From NCBI RefSeq assembly GCF_002904295.1, contig NZ_PPHG01000097.1, positions 227,191 to 291,190 of the forward strand: DNA of 64,000 nt, given 5' to 3'. This DNA comes from Amycolatopsis sp. CA-128772 (GTDB lineage Bacteria > Actinomycetota > Actinomycetes > Mycobacteriales > Pseudonocardiaceae). Shown one piece after another: positions 1-6,796 of the stretch. Both the position numbers and the translations under genes were made by a program. Position 1 is the stretch's first letter. Each line of letters starts with the position of its first letter. A model generated the notes under the pieces. It saw only the letters and a list, made by a program, of their open reading frames with translations, was not told the DNA's origin and did no database searches.

Positions 1-1
1 G

Positions 2-328
2 GTCCTCGTCGTCGTGCCGGCCACGGCCGCGGCCGGCTTCCTCCTCGCGTCGGCGTTGTTGCTCGCCTTCACTGCCGCCATCGCCGCTTCGCTGCGACGC
101 GGGCGGCCTGCGCCGTGCCGCTGCTTCGGCGTGTCCGAAACCCCGGCCGGACCGCGTCACCTGGCCCGCAACGGCGTGCTGCTCGGCCTCGCCGTCCTCG
201 GCGCGCTCGCGCCGGAGCAGCTGCCGCCGCTCGCCGGGGCCGCCGTCGCGGTCGCCGCGGGGGTGGTCGTGGCCGTGCTCGTCATCGCGATGAATGACAT
301 CGCCGTCGTGTTCGCAAGGAGTTCCTGA
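2..328 (+). CDS. MauE/DoxX-like redox-associated membrane protein (5' partial)
   Basis: The reading frame is open to the left edge, so the true start is missing. The visible 108 residues hold about three hydrophobic segments and a Cys-Arg-Cys-Phe-Gly motif between the first two. That resembles the CxCFG motif of MauE-type membrane proteins, which work with a thioredoxin-like partner in forming or exchanging disulfides at the outer face of the membrane. The stop overlaps the start of the next gene (TGATG), which encodes a TlpA/MauD-like protein, so the two are translationally coupled and probably act together. The family call is fairly firm. The substrate is unknown. Confidence 0.72.
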   Translation, partial: VLVVVPATAAAGFLLASALLLAFTAAIAASLRRGRPAPCRCFGVSETPAGPRHLARNGVLLGLAVLGALAPEQLPPLAGAAVAVAAGVVVAVLVIAMNDIAVVFARSS

Positions 329-825
329 TGCCCTTCGTCGTCGCCGCCCTGGTGCTGCTCGGCCTGCTGTGCCTGCTGAACCTGCTCCTCACCGTCGGGA
401 TCCTGCGCCGGATGCGGGCACAGCCGGCGGCCGGGACGCCCTTCGCGCTGCGCCCCGGTTCGGCCGTCGGCGAGTTCACCGCCACCACGACCGACGGCGA
501 GCCGCTCACCGCCGCCACGCTGGACGGCACCCTCGCCTTCTTCTCCGCCGACTGCCCCGCCTGCCACGACTCCCTGCCGGACTTCCTCGCCTACGCCCGC
601 GAACAGGGTCGTGACAACGTCTTCGCCGTCTTCGGCGGCGACGACCCGGACACCGTCCGCGCGCTGGCCGAAGTCGCCCACGTCGTGGCGGCGGACCTCG
701 ACGGCGGCCCGGTCGCCGCCGCGTTCCGCAACACCTGGACCCCCGCGCTGTACGTGGTGACCGGCGGGCGGGTGGTCGCGACCGCGGGCCGGGTGCACGA
801 GCTGCCCGTCCCCGCCGGGCGGTAA
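328..825 (+). CDS. TlpA/MauD-like membrane-anchored thioredoxin-fold protein
   Basis: This 165-residue protein has an N-terminal membrane anchor (about residues 3-26) and then a thioredoxin-like domain outside the membrane. The redox motif Cys-Pro-Ala-Cys lies at residues 76-79 after FFSAD, and the expected cis-proline region appears as W-T-P near residue 137. MauD/TlpA relatives reduce or isomerise disulfides in exported proteins and often receive electrons from a MauE/CcdA-like membrane partner, here the upstream gene. The start overlaps the preceding stop and the ABC exporter begins 2 bases after its stop. The four genes from 2 to 3049 therefore look like one transcript. The partner substrate is probably encoded left of the window. 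Confidence 0.78.
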   Translation: MPFVVAALVLLGLLCLLNLLLTVGILRRMRAQPAAGTPFALRPGSAVGEFTATTTDGEPLTAATLDGTLAFFSADCPACHDSLPDFLAYAREQGRDNVFAVFGGDDPDTVRALAEVAHVVAADLDGGPVAAAFRNTWTPALYVVTGGRVVATAGRVHELPVPAGR

Positions 826-827
826 CC

Positions 828-2630
828 GTGGGGGAGACGCGGATCGGCGCGGCCCAGGTGCGCGCCGCGGCCGCGGCCGCCACCGTCCTGCTGTGGCGCT
901 CCGGCCCGGCGCGGCTGCTGGGGCTGCTGCTCATGACGGCGGCCGCGGCCACCGCCCCGATCGCCACCGCCTGGCTGACCAAGCTCGTCCTCGACCGCCT
1001 CGTCGAGCGCACCGGCGCGGTCGGCGGCCTGGCCGTGGCGCTGGTGCTCACCGGGCTCGCCGTCGCCGCGCTGCCGGTGGTGGTCCACTACGTCCGCGCG
1101 CAGATCGGCCGCGCGGCGAGCACGGTGGCCACCGACGGGCTGTTCGACGCGCTGGGCCGGCAGGTCGGCTTGCGCACCTTCGAAAACCCCGCCTACCAGG
1201 ACCGGCTGCGGCTGGCCCAGGAGAGCTGCGGCCGGATGCCGGAAATCGTCGACGGCGTCGGCGGCACGCTCAGCGGGACCCTGTCGCTGGCCGGCTTCCT
1301 CGGCTCGCTGCTCCTGCTGAGCCCGGCGATGACCGGGGTCGTGCTGGCCGCCGCGGTCCCCGCGCTGCTCGCCGAGCTGCTGCTGGCCCGGCGCCGCGCG
1401 GCGGTGGAGTGGCGCGTCGAGCGGTTCGCCCGGCGCGAGTTCTTCTACAGCCAGCTGCTCACCGGCATCGCCGCCGCGACCGAGATCCGGCTGTTCGGCG
1501 TCGGGGCGTTCCTGCGCGCCCGGATGATGGCCGAGCGCCGCAGCGCCAACGACGCCCAGCGCCGCATGGACGAGCGGGAACTGTGGACGATGGGTGGCCT
1601 GACGGCGCTGAGCGCGGCGGTCGCCGGCGGCGGGCTCTGGTGGGCGATCACCTCGGCGCGTGACGGGTCGCTCAGCGCCGGCGACGTGTCGATGTTCGTC
1701 GCCGCGGTCGCCGGCGTGCAGGCCGCGCTGGGCACGCTGGCGTCGTCGATCGCCAACGGCCAGGCCCGGCTGCTGTCGTTCACGCACTACGTCGCCGTGG
1801 TCCGGGCCGCGCCCGACCTGCCGAGCGCGGCGGCCGGCGAGGCACCGGCGTTGCGGCGGGGCATCGAACTGCGGGACGTCTGGTTCCGGTACAGCGACGA
1901 GCACCCGTGGGTGCTCCGCGGGGTGGACCTCACCATCCCGCACGGCACGGCGGTCGCCCTGGTCGGCCTCAACGGCGCGGGCAAGAGCACGCTCGTGAAG
2001 CTGTTGTGCCGCCTGTACGACCCGACGCGCGGGCAAGTCACGTGGGACGGCGTGGACCTGCGCGACATCCCGCCGGCGTCGCTGCGCGACCGGATCAGCG
2101 CGGTGTTCCAGGACCACATGAACTACGACATGACCGCGGCCGACAACATCGCGCTCGGCGAACTGTCCGCGGTGGACGATCGCGCCCGCCTGGTCGACGC
2201 GGCGACCCGCGCGGGCGCGCACGACCGGATTTCGGCCCTGCCACAGGGGTACGACACCCCGCTGACCCGGATCTTCGAGATCGGCACGTCGACGGGCGTG
2301 GTCCTGTCCGGCGGCCAGTGGCAGCGCCTGGCGCTGGCGCGATCGCTCGTCCGCGAGGGCCGCGACCTGATGATCCTCGACGAACCGAGCTCCGGCCTCG
2401 ACCCGGAGGCCGAACACGAGGTGCACGCCCGCATCCGCGAGCACCGCGAGGGCCGCACGAGCCTGCTCATTTCCCACCGGCTGAGCGCGGTGCGCGACGC
2501 CGACAGCATCGCGGTCCTGGACGAAGGCCGCGTCACGGAGCTGGGCACGCACGAAAGCCTGCTGGCCGCCGGCGGGGGTTATGCGCGCCTGTTCCGCCTG
2601 CAGGCCGACGGCTACCAGGCGGTGCCGTGA
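828..2630 (+). CDS. ABC exporter, fused permease and ATP-binding domains
   Basis: The 600-residue half-transporter has a six-helix exporter-type membrane domain in about residues 1-310 and a nucleotide-binding domain after it. Walker A reads GLNGAGKST, the Q-loop is in AVFQDH, the signature is LSGGQWQRLALARSL, Walker B is LMILDEPSSGLDP and the switch histidine is in LLISHRLS. All ATPase residues are present. It starts with GTG 2 bases after the redox gene and its stop overlaps the S26 peptidase start (GTGA). Flanking redox and peptidase genes suggest export of a peptide or small protein that is oxidised and cleaved, as in bacteriocin-type export, but no precursor is visible. A lipid or drug exporter is the alternative. 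Confidence 0.85.
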   Translation: MGETRIGAAQVRAAAAAATVLLWRSGPARLLGLLLMTAAAATAPIATAWLTKLVLDRLVERTGAVGGLAVALVLTGLAVAALPVVVHYVRAQIGRAASTVATDGLFDALGRQVGLRTFENPAYQDRLRLAQESCGRMPEIVDGVGGTLSGTLSLAGFLGSLLLLSPAMTGVVLAAAVPALLAELLLARRRAAVEWRVERFARREFFYSQLLTGIAAATEIRLFGVGAFLRARMMAERRSANDAQRRMDERELWTMGGLTALSAAVAGGGLWWAITSARDGSLSAGDVSMFVAAVAGVQAALGTLASSIANGQARLLSFTHYVAVVRAAPDLPSAAAGEAPALRRGIELRDVWFRYSDEHPWVLRGVDLTIPHGTAVALVGLNGAGKSTLVKLLCRLYDPTRGQVTWDGVDLRDIPPASLRDRISAVFQDHMNYDMTAADNIALGELSAVDDRARLVDAATRAGAHDRISALPQGYDTPLTRIFEIGTSTGVVLSGGQWQRLALARSLVREGRDLMILDEPSSGLDPEAEHEVHARIREHREGRTSLLISHRLSAVRDADSIAVLDEGRVTELGTHESLLAAGGGYARLFRLQADGYQAVP

Positions 2631-3049
2631 GAGCGTTGGTACTGGTGGGTTTCCTGGCTCTGTTCGCGGCCCGCCGCCTGCTGATCCTGACCACAGTGGA
2701 CGGTCCGAGCATGGCCCCCGCCCTGCGGTCGGGCGACCGCGTCCTGGTGCGCCGAACCCGCCACCCCCGGCGCGGTCAGGTGGCCCTGCTGCGGTTCCCG
2801 CAGCTGCCGAGCGGAGCCCCGACGGGAGACCAGCTGCTGCTCAAGCGCGTGGTGGCGGTGGCGGGCGACCGCCTCCCACCGTCCTGGGCCGACCCGGACA
2901 TCCACGGCCTGGCGGGAGCGGTGGTCCCGCCAGGCTGCACGGTGGTACTGGGCGACAACCGGCCGACCAGCTGGGACTCGCGGCACTACGGGTTCGTGCC
3001 GCGGGAGCAGCTGGTCGGCGTGGTGGTGCGGCACGTTTCCCGGGGGTAG
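2627..3049 (+). CDS. Small S26-family signal-peptidase-like serine protease
   Basis: The protein is 140 residues from a GTG that overlaps the ABC gene stop by 4 bases. A hydrophobic N-terminus (residues 3-22) precedes the S26 motif GPSMAPAL with the nucleophile Ser28. The general-base lysine is Lys73 in LLLKRVVAVAGD, and the family box GDNRPTSWDSRHYG follows near residue 110. It is shorter than housekeeping LepB (usually over 200 residues) and sits in an export operon. It probably removes the leader of the peptide carried by the adjacent ABC exporter rather than serving general secretion. The catalytic dyad is intact. Confidence 0.8.
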   Translation: MRALVLVGFLALFAARRLLILTTVDGPSMAPALRSGDRVLVRRTRHPRRGQVALLRFPQLPSGAPTGDQLLLKRVVAVAGDRLPPSWADPDIHGLAGAVVPPGCTVVLGDNRPTSWDSRHYGFVPREQLVGVVVRHVSRG

Positions 3050-3130
3050 GCCGTTCGCGGCGTGCCGCCCCTGGACGGCATGACGCGATGTCGTCGCTCC
3101 TGACTGACCTGCTCCAGGCACACTGGCGTC

Positions 3131-3988
3131 GTGGCTCTGCACGAACTCGGGACCGCCGTGCGCTGGTTGCGCGAGAACACCGACCCCACCGCCGTCGGAC
3201 TGCCCGTCACCGGAACCAGACGCGTCCGCGGGCTGCGCCGCGAGGAGCTGGCCGAACTGGCCGGTGTCTCCGCCGACTACGTCCGGCGGCTGGAACAGGG
3301 CCGCCGGCAGCCCTCGGCCGGGGTCGTCAACGCCCTGGCCCGTGCCCTCGACGTCCCGCGGGCCGAGTACGAACGCCTGTGCGCCCTCGCCGGGTACGCC
3401 GCCGACAGCGGAGACGTTCCGCGTCAAGCCGGCGCTGCCGCTCTTCGGCTGCTCGAGCGGTTCGACGACACCCCCGCCTTCCTGACCGACGCCGCGTGGA
3501 ACGTCATTGCCGTCAACGGGGCCTGGCTGGCGCTGCAGGCCGGGGCGCCCGCGCAGCACGCGCGGGACTGGAACGTCGCCTGGCGGACCTTCCGCAACGC
3601 CCTCGGCGGCATCAGCCGGACCGACGATCGCGCCGCCGGGTTCCGGGCCATGCTCGCCGCCCGGCTGCGGGACACCGCCCTGCGCTATCCCGGCGACGAG
3701 GCGCTCGCCGGGCTCGTCGACGAGCTGCGCCGCACCAGCCGGCCCTTCGACACGCTGTGGCGCTGGCCGGAAACCGTGACCGCTCACGAAAACCGGGCCG
3801 TCTTCCGGCATCCGGACGGCACCGATGTCACGCTCGACGGCAACCTCCTGCACGTGCCGGGGGACGACCTGATGGCCGTCGTCCTCACCGCGGCACCCGG
3901 GTCGGCCGATGCGGCGCGGCTCGGTGAGGTCGTCCGCGCCGCCGGGGCGCCGGTCGTCGTGAAGGTGGGCCAAGCCGGCCCAGGCTGA
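3131..3988 (+). CDS. XRE-family regulator with MmyB-like C-terminal domain
   Basis: This is a 285-residue transcription factor. Residues about 8-72 form an XRE helix-turn-helix (LRREELAELAGVSADYVRRLEQ). The rest matches the MmyB-like ligand-binding (PAS-like) domain found in many actinobacterial regulators of this size. Such proteins often control neighbouring oxidoreductase genes in response to a small molecule. It is separated by 81 bases from the exporter operon and followed by the convergent MarR gene, so it is probably transcribed alone. The GTG start has a poor ribosome site and may be slightly off. The target is not evident. Confidence 0.8.
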   Translation: MALHELGTAVRWLRENTDPTAVGLPVTGTRRVRGLRREELAELAGVSADYVRRLEQGRRQPSAGVVNALARALDVPRAEYERLCALAGYAADSGDVPRQAGAAALRLLERFDDTPAFLTDAAWNVIAVNGAWLALQAGAPAQHARDWNVAWRTFRNALGGISRTDDRAAGFRAMLAARLRDTALRYPGDEALAGLVDELRRTSRPFDTLWRWPETVTAHENRAVFRHPDGTDVTLDGNLLHVPGDDLMAVVLTAAPGSADAARLGEVVRAAGAPVVVKVGQAGPG

Positions 3989-4039
3989 TCTCGGCGGCCG
4001 CCGCGATCCTGGTGCCGGTGGATCAAGGGCGAGAGGAGG

Positions 4040-4558
4040 TCAGGGCCCGTCCTTGCGGCGGCGCGGCGCGGCCGAGCGCGGCGCGGCCGAGCGCGGCGGT
4101 GTCGAGCGCATGTGCTCGCGCACCGGCGTCAGCAACCCGGCCAGGGCTTCGACCTGGTCCCGCGAGAGCGGGTCCAGCAGCAGGCTGCTGACCACCTCGA
4201 TGTGCCCGGGCAGCACCTTGCCGAGCAGCGCGCGCCCGGCGTCGGTGATGGTGACCGTGACGCTCCGCTCGTCGTCCGCCGACGGGCCGCGGACGACCAG
4301 GCCCGCCTTCTCGAGCAGCCCGGCCTGGTAGGTCAGGCCGCTGCGGCTGTAGACGACGCCGTCGGCCAGGTCGGTCATCCGGTGGCGGCCCGCCGGGGCG
4401 TCCCCGAGCCGGGCCAGCAGCTGGAACTGCACGTAGCTGAGGTCGCCGGCCTCGCGCAGCTGCTGCTCGACCGCGTGCCGCAGCAGGGCGGCCACCTCGA
4501 TCAGGGCGAAGTAGGCACCGAGCTGCACGGGGTCGAGCGACGCGGGTGAGTCAGGCAT
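4040..4558 (-). CDS. MarR-family transcriptional repressor
   Basis: The protein is 172 residues with the winged helix-turn-helix of MarR: LSYVQFQLLARLGD, then MTDLADGVVYSRSGLTYQAGLLEKAGLV and the wing with DERSVTVTITDAGR. A basic Ser/Ala/Pro-rich tail of about 25 residues is extra to the fold. It is transcribed divergently from the oxidoreductase gene at 4695. The 136-bp gap contains three TGCTTCRAATTYGAAGCA-like palindromes. The likely arrangement is that the dimer represses itself and the oxidoreductase until a ligand (phenolic, quinone or oxidant in this family) releases it. The ligand is inferred, not seen. Confidence 0.85.
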   Translation of the reverse strand: MPDSPASLDPVQLGAYFALIEVAALLRHAVEQQLREAGDLSYVQFQLLARLGDAPAGRHRMTDLADGVVYSRSGLTYQAGLLEKAGLVVRGPSADDERSVTVTITDAGRALLGKVLPGHIEVVSSLLLDPLSRDQVEALAGLLTPVREHMRSTPPRSAAPRSAAPRRRKDGP

Positions 4559-4573
4559 CCCCGCAGTCTACTG

Positions 4574-4587
4574 CTTCGAATTCGAAG
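4574..4587. promoter_or_regulatory. MarR operator candidate O1
   Basis: A perfect 14-bp palindrome CTTCGAATTCGAAG sits 16 bases before the MarR start codon. It shares its core with two further palindromes centred 41 and 79 bases away, so it is likely bound by the adjacent MarR protein for autoregulation. Confidence 0.7.
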
Positions 4588-4612
4588 GGTTGTCAAGGTG
4601 AGTCACCTCACT

Positions 4613-4630
4613 TGCTTCAAATTCGAAGCA
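4613..4630. promoter_or_regulatory. MarR operator candidate O2
   Basis: The 18-bp near-palindrome TGCTTCAAATTCGAAGCA has one mismatched pair. It is the middle of three related sites in the divergent promoter region. Centre-to-centre spacings of 41 and 38 bases are close to four helical turns, compatible with cooperative binding on one DNA face. Confidence 0.7.
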
Positions 4631-4650
4631 GCGCTACTGTCGTCCGCAGT

Positions 4651-4668
4651 TGCTTCGAATTTGAAGCA
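4651..4668. promoter_or_regulatory. MarR operator candidate O3
   Basis: The 18-bp site TGCTTCGAATTTGAAGCA has one mismatched pair. It lies 26 bases before the oxidoreductase start codon, where bound repressor would block its promoter or early transcription. Confidence 0.7.
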
Positions 4669-4694
4669 CAACCCCGAGTGAGAGCAGAAGTCCG

Positions 4695-5639
4695 ATGAAG
4701 GCAGTGCGTTTCCACGAGTACGGCGAACCCGGTGTCCTGCGCTACGAAGACGTCGAGCAGCCGGTCCCCGGCGCCGGCCAGGTCCGCCTCCGCGTCGCCG
4801 CGACGTCGTTCAACTCCGTCGACGGCAACATCCGCGGCGGCTTCATGCAGGGCCCCATCCCGGTCGAGCTGCCGCACACCCCCGGCCTCGACGTCGCCGG
4901 CACGGTCGACGCGCTGGGCGAGGGGGTGACCGGGCTCGCGGTGGGCGAGCAGGTCGTCGGCTTCCTGCCGATGGACAAGAGCGGGGCCGCCGCGGAGTAC
5001 GTCGTCGCCCCGGCCGAGGCCCTGACGCCGGCGCCCGAAAGCGTCCCGCTGGCCGACGCCGCCGCTCTGCCGCTGGTCGGCCTGACCGCCTACCAGGCCC
5101 TGTTCGACCACGCCGGGCTGCAGGCCGGGCAGCGCGTGCTGGTCAACGGCGCCGGCGGTGCGGTCGGCGGCTACGCCGTGCAGCTGGCGCACCACGCCGG
5201 CGCGCACGTGATCGCCACGGCCGGCCCGCGTAGCGGTGACGCGGTCAAGTCCGCCGGCGCCGACGAGGTCGTCGACCACACCGCCACCGACGTGACCGAG
5301 GCGGTGACCGAGCCGGTCGACGTCGTGCTCAACCTCGCCCCGGTCGCCCCGGAGCAGCTGGCCGCGCTGGTCGCCGTGGTCCGCCCCGGCGGTGTCCTGG
5401 TCAACACGACGGTGTGGATGCCCGCCCCCGCCGACGAAGCGCGCAACGTCCGCGGCATCGACCTGTTCGTCCGCAGCGACGCCGGGCAGCTGGCGAAGCT
5501 GGTGGCGCAGGTCGACCGCGGCGAGCTGCACGTCGCCGTCGCCGAGCGGGTGCCGCTGGCCGAGCTGCCGGCGCTGCACGCCCGGGCCGCCGAGGGCGCG
5601 GTGCACGGCAAGGTCATCGTCGTTCCGGCCACCGAGTGA
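4695..5639 (+). CDS. Quinone-oxidoreductase-like MDR family enzyme, NADPH-dependent
   Basis: The 314-residue protein is a zinc-free medium-chain reductase. It has the N-terminal GroES-like fold (MKAVRFHEYGEPGVLRYEDVEQP; PHTPGLDVAGTV) and a Rossmann domain with the nucleotide motif GAGGAVGGYAVQLA at about residues 153-166. The family reduces quinones or activated alkenes with NADPH. The zinc-ligand cysteines of alcohol dehydrogenases are absent. Three palindromes that fit the divergent MarR repressor precede it, so it is probably induced by a toxic electrophile or quinone. Its last 26 bases overlap the 3' end of the convergent DUF998 gene. Confidence 0.87.
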   Translation: MKAVRFHEYGEPGVLRYEDVEQPVPGAGQVRLRVAATSFNSVDGNIRGGFMQGPIPVELPHTPGLDVAGTVDALGEGVTGLAVGEQVVGFLPMDKSGAAAEYVVAPAEALTPAPESVPLADAAALPLVGLTAYQALFDHAGLQAGQRVLVNGAGGAVGGYAVQLAHHAGAHVIATAGPRSGDAVKSAGADEVVDHTATDVTEAVTEPVDVVLNLAPVAPEQLAALVAVVRPGGVLVNTTVWMPAPADEARNVRGIDLFVRSDAGQLAKLVAQVDRGELHVAVAERVPLAELPALHARAAEGAVHGKVIVVPATE

Positions 5640-6252
5640 CCCGAGCGGCGACGGCCGAGATCCACAGCATCGCCGCGATGGCGCCGGCGGCGAGCGTCAG
5701 GGAACCCGCCGGACCGCCCGCCATCGCCCACGCGTCGCCGAGCAGCAAAGCAGTACCCGCGACGAACGACAGTCCCGCGGCCCGCCGGTCGCCCGCCCGG
5801 GCGAACCGGCGGCCGAGGACGTAGCACGCGGCGATGAGCGCGACGAACGAAACGCTGCCGGCCGCCAGGTGGCCGTACGCGTGCCACGACACCTCCGTCG
5901 GCACGGCGTCGGAAGTGCCTGCGGGGAACCCGTTCCCCGGGTCCGGCGGGAAGCTGCCCGCCGCGATCATCCCCGCGCCGTAGGCCGCGAGCAGCCGCGG
6001 CAGGGCTCTCCCGCCGAAGCGGAACCTGCTCGCGCCGATCAGGATCAGCACGCCCGCGACGACGAAGCCGGTGACCTGGATCCACCCGAGCGAGCCGGTG
6101 CTGAGGGCGCTGAGCGGGTGGCGGGTCAGGTCGAAGCCGTCGCGGCTCGCCGCCTGGGCCAGCGAAACCGTGGCCCACAGCGGGGCCGCGACGGCGAGGC
6201 AGGTCAGGCGCGCGGACGCCGTCGGAGCGGGCCGGGTAAGGGTCGTGGCCAT
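5614..6252 (-). CDS. DUF998 multi-pass membrane protein
   Basis: I place the start at the ATG at 6252, which follows AAGGA, although the frame stays open further upstream. The 212-residue product has about six hydrophobic segments. It carries the DUF998 signature after the first helix (DLTRHPLSALSTGSLGWIQ), a SFPPDPGNGFP loop and a conserved HAYGHLAAG stretch. The biochemical role of DUF998 is not known. The gene lies 26 bases downstream of the cupin gene on the same strand, so the two probably form an operon opposed to the LuxR-type regulator at 6797. Confidence 0.82.
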   Translation of the reverse strand: MATTLTRPAPTASARLTCLAVAAPLWATVSLAQAASRDGFDLTRHPLSALSTGSLGWIQVTGFVVAGVLILIGASRFRFGGRALPRLLAAYGAGMIAAGSFPPDPGNGFPAGTSDAVPTEVSWHAYGHLAAGSVSFVALIAACYVLGRRFARAGDRRAAGLSFVAGTALLLGDAWAMAGGPAGSLTLAAGAIAAMLWISAVAARVTRWPERR

Positions 6253-6278
6253 GAGAAGTTCCTTTCCGGGGCGGGAGT

Positions 6279-6650
6279 TCAGAAGGTGACGCCGGCCTGG
6301 GCGGCTTCGGCGTCGTCGAGGAAGTCCTGCTCGATGCGCGGCGACGCGTGGATGCACAGCATCCGCAGCGGCTCGGGGCCGGCCGCGCGGAACGCGTGGG
6401 CCGTGCCCGCGCCGACCACCACGACGTCGCCCTGGTGGGCCGTCACGTCGCCGTCGGACGTGCGGACGAGCGCCTCGCCCGCCAGCACCACCCAGGTTTC
6501 CGAATACGGGTGCACGTGGGCGGCCGGCCCCTGGCCTTCGACGTTGTGCACGTGGAAGAACGAGACGCCGGAGCCGTACGCCTCGCCTTCGAACCGGGCC
6601 GTGCGGCCGGTACCGATGCGCAGGTCGTCTTCCTTCGCGATGACCACCAT
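6279..6650 (-). CDS. Cupin-domain protein
   Basis: The chosen ATG at 6650 has AAAGGGG 8 bases upstream, and upstream extension would run through the promoter region. The 123-residue protein is a single small cupin with the two metal-binding motifs: HVHNVEGQGPAAHVHPYSETW (motif 1, His and Glu ligands) and GTAHAFRAAG (motif 2). Such stand-alone cupins are isomerases, small-molecule sensors or dioxygenase-like enzymes. The substrate cannot be told from sequence. It heads a two-gene unit with the DUF998 membrane protein. Confidence 0.85.
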   Translation of the reverse strand: MVVIAKEDDLRIGTGRTARFEGEAYGSGVSFFHVHNVEGQGPAAHVHPYSETWVVLAGEALVRTSDGDVTAHQGDVVVVGAGTAHAFRAAGPEPLRMLCIHASPRIEQDFLDDAEAAQAGVTF

Positions 6651-6719
6651 GGGAGATCCCCTTTCCGGGAGCGTTCCGGTCTGGGGGAAATCCTGGGGCG
6701 GCGACCCCGTCCCGGACAT

Positions 6720-6734
6720 CCGTGGTGACCACGG
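6720..6734. promoter_or_regulatory. Inverted repeat in cupin/LuxR divergent promoter
   Basis: CCGTGG-TGA-CCACGG is a perfect 6-bp inverted repeat between the divergent cupin (start 6650) and LuxR-ATPase (start 6797) genes. A further CCACGG copy follows at 6741-6746. It is a candidate operator for the neighbouring regulator, with no other evidence. Confidence 0.35.
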
Positions 6735-6796
6735 AACGCACCACGGAGATCCGGTACGGACCCGGCGACCAGGCACGCTGCGGCATACTCGGTGCC

